From: Bradyrhizobium sp. SZCCT0231
GTDB lineage: Bacteria > Pseudomonadota > Alphaproteobacteria > Rhizobiales > Xanthobacteraceae
Assembly (NCBI RefSeq): GCF_018130245.1
Contig: NZ_JAFCKP010000001.1
Span: 558,001 to 622,000, forward strand
DNA length: 64,000 nucleotides
Direction: 5' to 3'
Below, piece by piece: positions 8,836 through 18,297 of the stretch. Every line of letters starts with the position of its first letter. Positions within the stretch are counted from its first letter, which is position 1. The position numbers and the translations under genes were made by a program. A model generated the notes under the pieces. It was not told where the DNA came from and did no database searches. It saw only the letters and a program-made list of their open reading frames with translations.

Positions 8836-9615
8836 TCAAGACCGGTAACCCGGCAGCTCGCGGTCGAGCTTGCGCAGCAAGGGCGGCCACACGAGGGTGG
8901 TCGCGCGCAGCTCGGCGCGGTCGCGGTTGGCGAGCAGCTCGGTGTTCTTCTCGATCGCGATATCGTCGACCGGATAGACCGGCGTGCCCAGCGCGCGCGT
9001 TCGTACCTGCATCGAGCAGGCGCGCTCGAGATGATACATGCGCTCGAAGGCGGAGGCGACCGAGCGGCCGACGGTCAGCGTGCCGTGGTTGCGCAGGAGC
9101 ATGTGGTTGTGGTCGCCGAGATCCTTCTGCAGCCGCGGCCGCTCCTCGTGGTCGAGCGCGATGCCTTCATAGTCGTGATAGGCGAGGTCGTGGGTGACGA
9201 GCTGGGCGGTCTGGTTCAGCGGCAACAGGCCTTCCGCGCTGCTCGACACCGCGGTACCGTCGAGCGTGTGGAGATGCAGCACGCAGATTGCGTCCTCGCG
9301 CACCTCGTGGATCGCCGAATGGATGGTGAAGCCGGCCGGGTTGATGCTGTACTCGCTCTCCGAGAGCTGGTTGCCGTGCAGGTCGACCTTGACGAGGCTG
9401 GAGGCCGTGATTTCCTCGAACATCAGCCCGTAAGGATTGATGAGGAAGTGATGGTCGGGACCGGGCACGCGCGCGGAGATGTGGGTGTCGACCAGATCGT
9501 CCCAGCCGTACAGCGCGACCAGGCGATAGCAGGCGGCGAGGTTGACCCGTTGCTGCCACTCCGCCTCCGTCATGTTGGAGGGCACTTCCCTCAGGCGGGC
9601 TTCTGCTGGCGACAT
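8836..9615 (-). CDS. Class II aldolase/adducin domain protein
   Basis: The 259-residue protein has the aldolase II fold. THISARVPGPDHHFLINPYG near residue 45 is the substrate loop, the zinc-binding HLHTLDG lies near 118, and RNHGTLTVGRS near 172 supplies a third ligand region. Related enzymes are L-fuculose- or L-ribulose-phosphate aldolases and epimerases, but this subgroup (adducin-like, about 260 residues) usually has no known substrate. It is monocistronic, with a strong terminator downstream. Confidence 0.88.
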   Translation of the reverse strand: MSPAEARLREVPSNMTEAEWQQRVNLAACYRLVALYGWDDLVDTHISARVPGPDHHFLINPYGLMFEEITASSLVKVDLHGNQLSESEYSINPAGFTIHSAIHEVREDAICVLHLHTLDGTAVSSSAEGLLPLNQTAQLVTHDLAYHDYEGIALDHEERPRLQKDLGDHNHMLLRNHGTLTVGRSVASAFERMYHLERACSMQVRTRALGTPVYPVDDIAIEKNTELLANRDRAELRATTLVWPPLLRKLDRELPGYRS

Positions 9616-9703
9616 GGCTGATTTCTCCGAACATCGTTGTTGCGGAGCGGGAGCGTAGTCGCGGGTGAGGCTGGCGGCAAGGCGCGAGGCGCGTGGCTGT
9701 CGC

Positions 9704-9808
9704 GCGTAGCCCGCATGGAGCTTCCGCCGTAGCTCGAAGAGCGAAGGCGGAGGCGCAAGGCGGGACGCTTGATCCCGGATTTCGCTTGCGCTCCATCCGG
9801 ATCTACGG
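9704..9808. repeat. Palindromic repeat, GTAGCCCG...ATGGAGC family with an embedded motif
   Basis: The element begins CGTAGCCCGCATGGAG and ends CTCCATCCGGATCTACG, which are inverse complements with mismatches. The left half contains CTTCCGCCGTAGCTCGAAGA, a motif also found inside the unrelated repeat at 13234-13356. A short form of the same palindrome is at 56275-56312. It lies between the aldolase and GT39-like genes. Confidence 0.75.
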
Positions 9809-9822
9809 TCGAGAGAAACTTA

Positions 9823-11472
9823 TTACGGCGCCGGGATCGAGAGCAGGCTGGAGATGCTGCGGCCGCGGATGTCGTAGACGCGGGCGAACACCACGTCGTC
9901 GCGCTTGATCTCGACCATGACAGGCGCGGTGAGGCCCTTGCAGTAGAACTCGCCGAGCGTCATGGCGAAATCGGCCGCGTTGGAATCCCAGCCGATGGTG
10001 AAGTCGGGGCCGAGCGCGACCTGGGCCGGACGCTGCGGACCGCACACCGCGACCTTCCATTTGCGATTGACGGGCGGCACTTCCTGGCGCTCGACCAGCT
10101 GCTCGCGCAATTCGTCCGAGGCCTGCTTCAAGGCGAGACCCCAATAGTCCAGCATGAAGCGGTCGTCGGCGCCGCGCACGGTGCCCGCGATGTGATTGAA
10201 GTGCGTGTACTGATAGGGGTGCAGCCGGATCATCTCGGCGAGCGACAGCGCAAGGCCAAAGCAGAAGGTGGCGAGCACGACCGGCTGCCAGGTCCGGTGA
10301 TTGGCGCGCAGGCGCTCCATGGCCCAGGCGAAAGCGACGCCGCCGAGCACCGCCATCGGCGGGATCACGAAGACGAAATGACGGATGCCGTTGTACAACG
10401 CCGGGCGCTTCAGCATCGCGATCGCGAGCGGCAGGGTCGCAGCCAGCGTCAGCATCAAGAGGATGGTCTTGCGGCGCGCCGGAACCTCGCGCCGCGGCAG
10501 CATGGCGAACGCGCTGAACACGGCGCCGGCCATCAGCACCAGCATCACCTCAGGCAGCTGCAGTGCGAACAGCGTCGGCAGATAGGACCAGGGCATGTCG
10601 GGCACCGACACGATCGCGCCGTCGAACATCTCTTTCCACGGCTTCTCGAAGAAATGCGAGAAGTAGGTCAGCGCTTCGAAGGGATTGCCGGGCTCCATGA
10701 TCGACCACGGCCAGATCAGGCCCATCACGAGGTAGCCGAGCACGAGGCCGGGCAGCAGCACATAGATGACATGGGCGAAGCGGCGGACCGACTCGCGCAA
10801 ACCTTCGGTGCGCAATTCCTCCAGGAACAGCGGCATGAAACCGAGCATGGCGTAGACCAATGCGAGCCCGCCGAGAACGCGGCAGCCCAGCGAAAGGCCG
10901 GCCCCCAGGCCGACGATGAGGACCGTGCGCGGCGACGGCTGCGGATATTCCTCGGCGAGCCGGACGAGGCCGAGCATCAGGATGATCATGGCCACCGCGA
11001 AGGGCGCATCCTTCGGGTTCATGAACATGTGGCCGTAGAAGATCGGGCAGAGCGCGAGCAGGAGCAGCGCCGCGAGGCCTGCGAGCGGTCCGCCGATGCG
11101 GCGGCCGAGCCGCCAGGTCACGGCGAGTCCGATCACGCCGACGATGGCGCCGACCAGACGGCGCGTCTCGAACAGCTCGAGCGGAATGACTTTGTGCAGC
11201 AGGGCCGCGACCATGTCGAAGCCGCCGCCATACATGTAGAGATTGGCAAAGGAGAGCGCCGCGGTGTCCTTGAATCCGGAACCGAACATGCGCAGCAGCA
11301 GGTCGGCGTATTCAGCGTGGGTGTAGTCGTCCCAGCCGAGCCCGTAGTCGCGGAACGTCAAGCCCGCAATCACGGCGACCGCGGCCAGCACCAGCATCGC
11401 GAGATCGTCGCAAGTCCGTTCGACCGAGCGCCGTAAGGGCGTGTCGATCGCCGAAGTCGTGATGGATGTCAT
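9823..11472 (-). CDS. Membrane glycosyltransferase, GT39/ArnT-like
   Basis: This 549-residue protein has about eleven transmembrane segments. In the first periplasmic loop, GLGWDDYTHAEYADLLLRMF holds the adjacent Asp pair typical of GT-C enzymes (GT39, GT83), and FMNPKDAPFAVAMIIL follows in a later loop. A non-membrane C-terminal domain of about 130 residues completes it. Such enzymes use polyprenyl-phosphate sugars. The acceptor is unknown and no partner synthase lies nearby. The ATG at 11472 is the only good start. Confidence 0.75.
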   Translation of the reverse strand: MTSITTSAIDTPLRRSVERTCDDLAMLVLAAVAVIAGLTFRDYGLGWDDYTHAEYADLLLRMFGSGFKDTAALSFANLYMYGGGFDMVAALLHKVIPLELFETRRLVGAIVGVIGLAVTWRLGRRIGGPLAGLAALLLLALCPIFYGHMFMNPKDAPFAVAMIILMLGLVRLAEEYPQPSPRTVLIVGLGAGLSLGCRVLGGLALVYAMLGFMPLFLEELRTEGLRESVRRFAHVIYVLLPGLVLGYLVMGLIWPWSIMEPGNPFEALTYFSHFFEKPWKEMFDGAIVSVPDMPWSYLPTLFALQLPEVMLVLMAGAVFSAFAMLPRREVPARRKTILLMLTLAATLPLAIAMLKRPALYNGIRHFVFVIPPMAVLGGVAFAWAMERLRANHRTWQPVVLATFCFGLALSLAEMIRLHPYQYTHFNHIAGTVRGADDRFMLDYWGLALKQASDELREQLVERQEVPPVNRKWKVAVCGPQRPAQVALGPDFTIGWDSNAADFAMTLGEFYCKGLTAPVMVEIKRDDVVFARVYDIRGRSISSLLSIPAP

Positions 11473-11783
11473 GGCTATCGGTGCCCCGGAATCCCCTTTT
11501 GGCCCTGCTGGTGCGCGTGGGCCTCAACCCCGGACTCCGTATAGCGCAGTTCCATTACCAAGTAATTGGGCATTATGGCTAAATTCCTGATGCGACGCAG
11601 CAATTCCGGTTACTTGAGAGCAGCCTAGCAGTAGCGAGCCGGAGCTGAAGGGAATGTGAATAAGTCCCTGATTTCCTTCCCTTTAGGAACACTGCCCCGA
11701 ATTGGCCGTTGGCGTGGAACATCGTATGACGGTATCGTGGCGTAGCGGTTGTCGCGTGCGGATGCGCGGCCGGGGGTGGTTCG
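11473..11783. other. Divergent intergenic region, nothing firm seen
   Basis: These 311 bases separate the GT39-like gene from the proline-rich membrane protein gene. Imperfect inverse arms GAAGGGAA and TTCCTTCCC occur around 11650-11690, but the loop is long and the match weak. An antisense frame runs through into the next gene and is judged a shadow. Confidence 0.5.
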
Positions 11784-12647
11784 ATGAATTTGGCATTGTT
11801 GATCGTGGGGATTTGCGCCGTCCTGGCGGGTCTCCTTGCGATCATTTTCGGCCTGACGATCAGGGAATTCAGCCTCGGTGGGACACTCATAATCTCCGGC
11901 ACCATTGGCGTCTGCTCCGGAATGTTACTGGTCGGCCTGCATTTGGCGCTGCTTGAGCTCAAGGGCATCGCTCGCCGGTTGGCCGGTGTGGTCGCGCCGT
12001 CCGAGGTTCGGGTCAGGCCCGTGCTGCCGGGCCTCGCCGTGCCTGGTGCGCTCGCGCCCGAGCCGGTGCCCACTGCGGCCGCGAGGGTCGAGCCGGCGCC
12101 GACACCGTCCGCAAGTCCGCCGCCGTGGCAGAGCGAAGTTGCTGCGCGCGAGCGTCCGCGCGCCGAGGGAGCACAGGAGCCGGAAGCTCCGACGCCGCCC
12201 GCCGCTCCGGAAGCGCCGCGCCGGCGCAACCTGCTGTTCGCCTCGACCTCGCGCAAGGAGCGCGAGCGCGCGGAGGGGAAGGCCACCGAAGGTGCGCCGC
12301 CGCAGCCACCTGCGGGACCCAGTGAGGCCCCGGACCTTCCGCCTGCGAGCTTTGACGTGGCCTGGCCGAAGCCGGACCGCACGCGCCCGCCGGAACCGCC
12401 GGTTGTCCCGCGCCGGCCGTCGCCGCCGCGCTCCCCATCGACCTTTACGGAGGCCGCCCCACCGCCTGCACCCGAACCGCCGCCCCCTGTCGAGCCGGCA
12501 CCCGTGACCGTGCTCAAATCCGGCGTCGTCGACGGCATGGCCTATTCGCTCTATTCCGACGGCTCGATCGAGGCGCAGATGCCGGAGGGCATGATGCGCT
12601 TTGCCTCGATCGACGAGCTCCGCGCCCACCTCGACCAGCGCGGTTGA
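11784..12647 (+). CDS. Proline-rich membrane-anchored hypothetical protein
   Basis: The 287-residue product has two N-terminal transmembrane helices (residues about 3-24 and 33-54) and then a long, probably unstructured region (about 70-240) dominated by Pro, Ala, Arg and Glu. A short folded-looking end contains VVDGMAYSLYSDGSIEAQMP and MRFASIDELRAHLDQRG. The conserved end suggests a small domain presented to the cytoplasm on a flexible linker. I recognise no family with a function. GC-rich Pro/Ala codons make several antisense frames appear open. Confidence 0.75.
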   Translation: MNLALLIVGICAVLAGLLAIIFGLTIREFSLGGTLIISGTIGVCSGMLLVGLHLALLELKGIARRLAGVVAPSEVRVRPVLPGLAVPGALAPEPVPTAAARVEPAPTPSASPPPWQSEVAARERPRAEGAQEPEAPTPPAAPEAPRRRNLLFASTSRKERERAEGKATEGAPPQPPAGPSEAPDLPPASFDVAWPKPDRTRPPEPPVVPRRPSPPRSPSTFTEAAPPPAPEPPPPVEPAPVTVLKSGVVDGMAYSLYSDGSIEAQMPEGMMRFASIDELRAHLDQRG

Positions 12648-12726
12648 GGCCGCCGCGTGTAAGTAAAGCGGCGCCGTTTCGCCAGTAATCAGCGCATCCT
12701 AGTCAGTTGTCCTATTTCAGCCGAAT

Positions 12727-12746
12727 GTATTCTTGACACGGAATAC
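12727..12746 (+). promoter_or_regulatory. Palindrome over the -35 of the mucR-like gene
   Basis: Perfect 6-bp arms GTATTC (12727-12732) and GAATAC (12741-12746) enclose TTGACACG. TTGACA at 12733-12738 is a consensus -35; 17 bases later GTCAAT (12756-12761) is a weak -10. An operator that straddles the -35 fits autoregulation, which is known for MucR/Ros proteins. Confidence 0.5.
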
Positions 12747-12795
12747 TTCGGCGTCGTCAATCCCGTGAGACTCAAGCGGGAGAAGGGATGCGCGC

Positions 12796-13212
12796 ATGTC
12801 GGAAGCGGGGGCGAAGAATTTCATCGAGCTGACCGCGAGCATCGTGTCGGCCTATCTCAGCAACAATCCGACGCCGGCGGCCGAGATTCCGAACCTGATC
12901 AGCCAGGTGCATGGTGCCCTGGTGCGGGTCTCGTCAGGCCGCACCGAGGCCGCGCCGCTGGAGCCGGCCAAGCCGGCCGTCTCGCTGAAGAAGTCGATCG
13001 CGCCCGATTATCTGGTCTGTCTGGAAGACGGCAAGCGCTTCAAGTCGCTGAAGCGCCATCTGCGCACGCAGTACAACATGACGCCGGAGCAATACCGCGA
13101 GAAGTGGGGCTTGCCGGCCGACTATCCCATGGTCGCTCCGAACTATGCGGTGGCGCGCTCGCAGCTCGCCAAGCAGATGGGCTTGGGGCAGCAGCAGCGG
13201 AAGCGGAAGTAG
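12796..13212 (+). CDS. MucR/Ros-family transcriptional regulator
   Basis: The 138-residue protein has the family layout: an N-terminal oligomerisation region (ELTASIVSAYLSNN, residues 11-24) and a C-terminal DNA-binding domain with DYPMVAPNYAVARSQLAKQM. MucR proteins are H-NS-like global regulators of exopolysaccharide, motility and cell-cycle genes in rhizobia. The zinc-finger segment (CLEDGKRFKSLKRHLRTQYN, residues 75-94) keeps Cys75 and His88, but has Asp78 and Gln92-Tyr93 where Ros has the second Cys and the last His pair. Zinc binding is therefore doubtful. The promoter palindrome at 12727-12746 suggests autoregulation. Confidence 0.9.
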   Translation: MSEAGAKNFIELTASIVSAYLSNNPTPAAEIPNLISQVHGALVRVSSGRTEAAPLEPAKPAVSLKKSIAPDYLVCLEDGKRFKSLKRHLRTQYNMTPEQYREKWGLPADYPMVAPNYAVARSQLAKQMGLGQQQRKRK

Positions 13213-13233
13213 TCGGGGGGATCGGCATAATTT

Positions 13234-13356
13234 CGTAGGGTGGGCAAAGCTTCCGCCGTAGCTCGAAGAGCGAACGCGGAAGCGTGCCCACAACCATGAG
13301 CGCGATTGAAGAAAGATGGTGGGCACGGCGCAAGGGCGCCTTTGCCCACCCTACGA
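13234..13356. repeat. Second copy of the GTAGGGTGGGCAAA inverted repeat, with insertion
   Basis: The ends CGTAGGGTGGGCAAAG and CTTTGCCCACCCTACG (last bases vary) match the element at 8642-8736. The left arm is interrupted by CTTCCGCCGTAGCTCGAAGA, the same motif embedded in the unrelated repeat at 9704-9808. This makes the element a mosaic. It fills the gap between mucR and the convergent sufE. Confidence 0.85.
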
Positions 13357-13362
13357 AGCTTC

Positions 13363-13791
13363 TCACGTCGCTTCCGCGAGCGCTTCTTTCGCGTCGGTCT
13401 TGATGCGCTCGACCATCGAGCGCAGGCCGTTGGAGCGCTGCGGCGTCAGGTGATCGCGGAAGCCGAACTCGTTGAACACGGCGATCGCATCGGTCGCGAG
13501 GATCTCCTGCGGCGTGCGGCCCGAATAGAGCGACAGCACGATCGCGACCAGCCCGCGCACGATATGGGCGTCGCTGTCGCCGCGATATTTCAGGACCGGC
13601 GCGCCATTGCTGCGGTCGATCAGCTTCTGGAGCCAGACCTGGCTGACGCAGCCCTGCACCTTGTTGGTGGCGGAGTGTTCCGCCTCCGGCATCGGTTCCA
13701 GGGTACGGCCGAGCTCGATGACATACCGGTAGCGGTCATCCCACTCGTCGAGAAGCTCGAAATTGTCCCTGATTTCGTCGATCGTCGTCAT
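13363..13791 (-). CDS. sufE: SufE-family Fe-S assembly protein
   Basis: This 142-residue protein matches SufE, which accepts persulfide sulfur from the SufS cysteine desulfurase and passes it to the SufBCD scaffold. The acceptor cysteine is in KVQGCVSQVWL near residue 49, preceded by LGRTLEPMPEAEHS. The IVRGLVAIVLSLYSGRTPQEIL segment is typical. No suf operon genes are nearby; stand-alone sufE genes are common in rhizobia. Confidence 0.92.
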   Translation of the reverse strand: MTTIDEIRDNFELLDEWDDRYRYVIELGRTLEPMPEAEHSATNKVQGCVSQVWLQKLIDRSNGAPVLKYRGDSDAHIVRGLVAIVLSLYSGRTPQEILATDAIAVFNEFGFRDHLTPQRSNGLRSMVERIKTDAKEALAEAT

Positions 13792-13860
13792 ATTGGCCCA
13801 CAGTTCCCGCTTACCGCCAATATAGGGACGCGAAGCCGTGAAATCGATAGGGTTTGGGCC

Positions 13861-14304
13861 CTAATTCGCTGCCTGAGGGCCGCGCCATTCCAGCGCAAGG
13901 TCGTCCTGGGTCAGGGTGTCGCGCGGCGCCTCGCTCGCGGCAGCGTCGCCTTCGCCGGCCATCGCGATCGAGCCGGTATGGTCGGGCGCCTTCTTGTTGT
14001 CGGTCTTGTTGCCGTCGTTCTTGTCGTTGGTGATCTGCTCTTTCTTGTCGTTGATGATCTGGTAGAGCTTCTTCGCACCGTCCTGGGCGCGCTGGCCGAT
14101 GATGGTCGCGGCCTGTCCGCCGACCTCGCAGGCCGCCGGCTGGCGCTTGCAGAACTGGGTCATGTCGGAGACGGCCGCAGTCGCAGCCTGCACGGCGTCG
14201 GCGGCGCCGATCTGCGGCAGCTTCTCCGATTCGGGCGTCTTGTCCCGCGGCAGGAGCACCAGCACCAGCCCGAGCCAGAATGTGATGCGAAGCAGAAAGC
14301 GCAT
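13861..14304 (-). CDS. DUF5330 protein, membrane-anchored
   Basis: The 147-residue product has a single N-terminal hydrophobic segment (RFLLRITFWLGLVLVLLP, residues 2-19) without a clear cleavage site. Two cysteines follow in QFCKRQPAACEVGGQAA (residues about 50-66), then a lysine/asparagine-rich tail. This matches DUF5330 of Rhizobiales, whose function is unknown. The two cysteines could form a periplasmic disulfide (inference). It faces sufE in the same direction with a 69-bp gap. Confidence 0.8.
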   Translation of the reverse strand: MRFLLRITFWLGLVLVLLPRDKTPESEKLPQIGAADAVQAATAAVSDMTQFCKRQPAACEVGGQAATIIGQRAQDGAKKLYQIINDKKEQITNDKNDGNKTDNKKAPDHTGSIAMAGEGDAAASEAPRDTLTQDDLALEWRGPQAAN

Positions 14305-14713
14305 CTTATCGACCTGTCCGTTAGAGTCCGACCGCGGCGATCTCCGCAGATGTCGGACCTAGCAACCCTCGATAAATCGCAAGTGATTGCCTTGAGCTTA
14401 ATTCGCGGAAAATTGACCCAAGATTCTTTGGAAGCGACGTTCCAGTAAATTTTCGATTGACGCACGCGCCGTGATTTTTCCGGTCGCGCCGCATCCACCA
14501 ATTCGAAACCATGCGGAGCAAGTGAAACCCTGTGTTCACCATCCGCAGCGAAGACGTCGTCAAATCGTCTAAAAAGCTCCGCGATAACGCGGTGTCCGGC
14601 CGCATGCGGCGCCGCCTTAGCACTCGTTTAAGGTCGCTCTGACACGGTGCCTCAACGACAAGGAGGCGTTCCGGCGCGTCTTCTCAAGACGATTGAGCCG
14701 AAGCGCGAGACCC
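14305..14713. other. Divergent intergenic region, no gene seen
   Basis: This roughly 400-base stretch lies between the DUF5330 gene and the sensor kinase gene. A strong Shine-Dalgarno-like AAGGAGG is at about 14660, but it is too far from the kinase start to serve it, and the short frame it could serve only overlaps the kinase in another phase. No promoter, terminator or repeat stands out. Confidence 0.5.
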
Positions 14714-16604
<1,891 letters not shown>

Positions 16605-16612
<8 letters not shown>

Positions 16613-17318
16613 GAAGTCTGCCAAGGACGAAGCCGCTCCGCGCCGCCGTGGCGCCAAGGCTGGCGCAAAGGCCGCGGTCATCGATGTCGAGACCGAGCGC
16701 AACCTCGTGATGCGCGTGCTGCTGCACAGCCCCAAGGATACGCTGGCCGGCCTCGTCGCCGTCGCCGCGATCGCCGCAATCGTTGCCAATGCACTGTTCC
16801 TCCAGACCGGCCGGCACCCCGCGCCGATGTTCGGCACGGTGATCAATCTTCCCGCACCGTCCTCCGTGCCGCTGTCGAATCCCATGCCGCGTCCGCGCCC
16901 CGTCGGCGCCGATACCTCGCCGCTCGAGCCGCGCGCGACGGAGTTCCGCGTCGAGCCCAAACCTGCCGAGCGTGCCGCCGAGAAGGCGCCCGAAAAGCCC
17001 GTCGAGGCGACGGCCTCGACGCGCTCGAACGATCCGATGACCAATCTGGTCAAGGCTGCGACCTCGACGCCGCCCGCGGCCCTGCGACCGCCGGCGCCGG
17101 TCCCGGCGCAAAGCCCGGCCGCGCGACGCATCGCCGGCGTGCAGCGCGCGCTGTCCGAATATGGCTACGGCAATTTGAAGATCACGGGCGCCATGAGCGG
17201 CGAGACCCAGTCCGCGATCCAGAAGTTCGAGCGCGAGCACAAGATGCAGGTCACCGGGCAGGTCTCCGACCGCCTGCTGCGCGAGCTCGCCGCTGCGATC
17301 GGCCATCCCGTCGAATAA
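16605..17318 (+). CDS. Membrane-anchored peptidoglycan-binding domain protein
   Basis: The 237-residue protein starts at a GTG inside the end of the kinase gene (GTGCCTAA), so translation is probably coupled. It has a basic cytoplasmic N terminus (about 45 residues), one transmembrane helix (about 46-66), a Pro/Ala-rich linker, and a C-terminal PG_binding_1 domain (residues about 170-235: IAGVQRALSEYGYGNLKITG, then IQKFEREHKMQVTGQVSDRL). It would link the inner membrane to the cell wall. Pairing with a DivJ-like kinase suggests an envelope or cell-cycle role (inference). Confidence 0.85.
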
Positions 17319-17474
17319 CCGCACGTCAGTCGGACATTGACGCAAATCAATTCCGGTGTCGGGTGCGCGCACAACAGACCAGATCCGCGACGCGCGCGAT
17401 TTGCGTGGGATCAATGACGGCCGGCGGCTTCGGGGAACATGATCGCTCATCCTCATCAAGGAAGAGAGGTCGTC

Positions 17475-17687
17475 ATGTTCAAGGTCTCGATTCTCGTCTG
17501 GATCATGCTCGGCACGACGCTGGCGGGCGTCAGCCTGATCGTGGTGCTGATGGTGCCGAGCTTCGCCGCCGACGCCATCAGGAACATCCCTTATGCGGTG
17601 GCCGTGGGATTTGCGCTCGCGATGCCGCTGTCATACTTCGTCGCGACCCAGATTCGCGGTGGTCAGGACGGCGCGCGCAAGGCGTGA
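17475..17687 (+). CDS. Small two-helix membrane protein
   Basis: The 70-residue product begins MFKVSILVWIMLGTTLAGVS and has two hydrophobic segments (about 5-27 and 38-58) followed by a short polar tail. The ATG at 17475 has AGAGAGG seven bases upstream; the longer frame from 17439 lacks such a site. Similar tiny proteins are common in rhizobial genomes, but no function is known. Its position between other DUF genes gives no further hint. Confidence 0.7.
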   Translation: MFKVSILVWIMLGTTLAGVSLIVVLMVPSFAADAIRNIPYAVAVGFALAMPLSYFVATQIRGGQDGARKA

Positions 17688-17740
17688 GGCGTACGAGCTG
17701 AGGCTGGCGTGAGACCTCGTGCTGGCTTATCGTCGGATTC

Positions 17741-18085
17741 ATGCGTTTGAAATCCAACATTTGGGTGGCGGCTTACCTGCGCCGCTGCCAGACCGAGGGC
17801 GTGTTCGGCGCCGTGCGGCGTCGCGGTGCCGAGGAGGCGGGCGCGGTGTTCGTGAAGGTGTCGCTGCTCGACGGCAATGCGATGCTGTATGCGCCGGCGC
17901 CGCAGACCGTCTATGACGACGGCCGGCCGATCGATCGTTTCTTCGTGCCTGTCACGCCGCAGCCTCTGCCGGAGCACACGATCGAGGAGCGGCTGACCAA
18001 GGAAATCCGCTTCGATCCGGACGCGTGGATCGTCGAGACCGAGGATCGCGCGGGCCGGCATTTTCTGGAATTGGGGAAGGCCTAG
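17741..18085 (+). CDS. DUF1491 family protein
   Basis: The 114-residue cytoplasmic protein starts MRLKSNIWVAAYLRRCQTEG and contains GAVFVKVSLLDG, AMLYAPAPQTVYDD and DPDAWIVETEDRAGRHFLEL. These are the conserved stretches of DUF1491, an alphaproteobacterial family of unknown function. Length is as expected. A perfect 23-bp inverted repeat begins 16 bases after its stop and may end the transcript. Confidence 0.9.
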   Translation: MRLKSNIWVAAYLRRCQTEGVFGAVRRRGAEEAGAVFVKVSLLDGNAMLYAPAPQTVYDDGRPIDRFFVPVTPQPLPEHTIEERLTKEIRFDPDAWIVETEDRAGRHFLELGKA

Positions 18086-18100
18086 CTGCCGCCCGGTCGT

Positions 18101-18150
18101 GTCCCGGCTCTGCACGGCAACGCGCCAGCGTTGCCGTGCAGAGCCGGGAC
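18101..18150. repeat. Perfect 23-bp inverted repeat, possible terminator
   Basis: The left arm (18101-18123, starting GTCCCGGCTCTGCACGG) is exactly complementary to the right arm (18128-18150) across a four-base loop. No T run follows, so it is closer to a dispersed palindromic element than to a standard terminator. Its place just after the DUF1491 stop could still stabilise or end that transcript. Confidence 0.85.
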
Positions 18151-18181
18151 CCATAAAGCGGCATGAATGGACGCGGTGAAA

Positions 18182-18255
18182 TGGGCCCCGGCTCTGCAGC
18201 GCATCGGACGATGCTTCGCATCGCCGGGGGCGCTGCGCTGCGTCCGGGGCACGAG
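18182..18255 (+). repeat. GC-rich repeat unit, copy A of a family also at 60138
   Basis: The unit runs from TGGGCCCCGGCTCTGCAGCG to GTCCGGGGCACGAG and has inverse-complementary ends (CCCCGG...CTGCAGCGC with GCGCTGCG...CCGGGG). The reverse-complement copy at 60138-60214 is nearly identical apart from a 5-base insertion and a couple of substitutions. It is non-coding, lying between the DUF1491 and DUF2336 genes. Confidence 0.85.
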
Positions 18256-18297
18256 CTTGGGAGATGCCGCGCGCCTTACGCTCAGCGGGTGTACAGA

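Noticed and set aside
11579-12538. 319-residue minus-strand frame opposite the proline-rich membrane protein
   Set aside because: It mirrors the Pro/Ala-rich codons as Gly/Ser/Ala stretches and shows no signal or fold.
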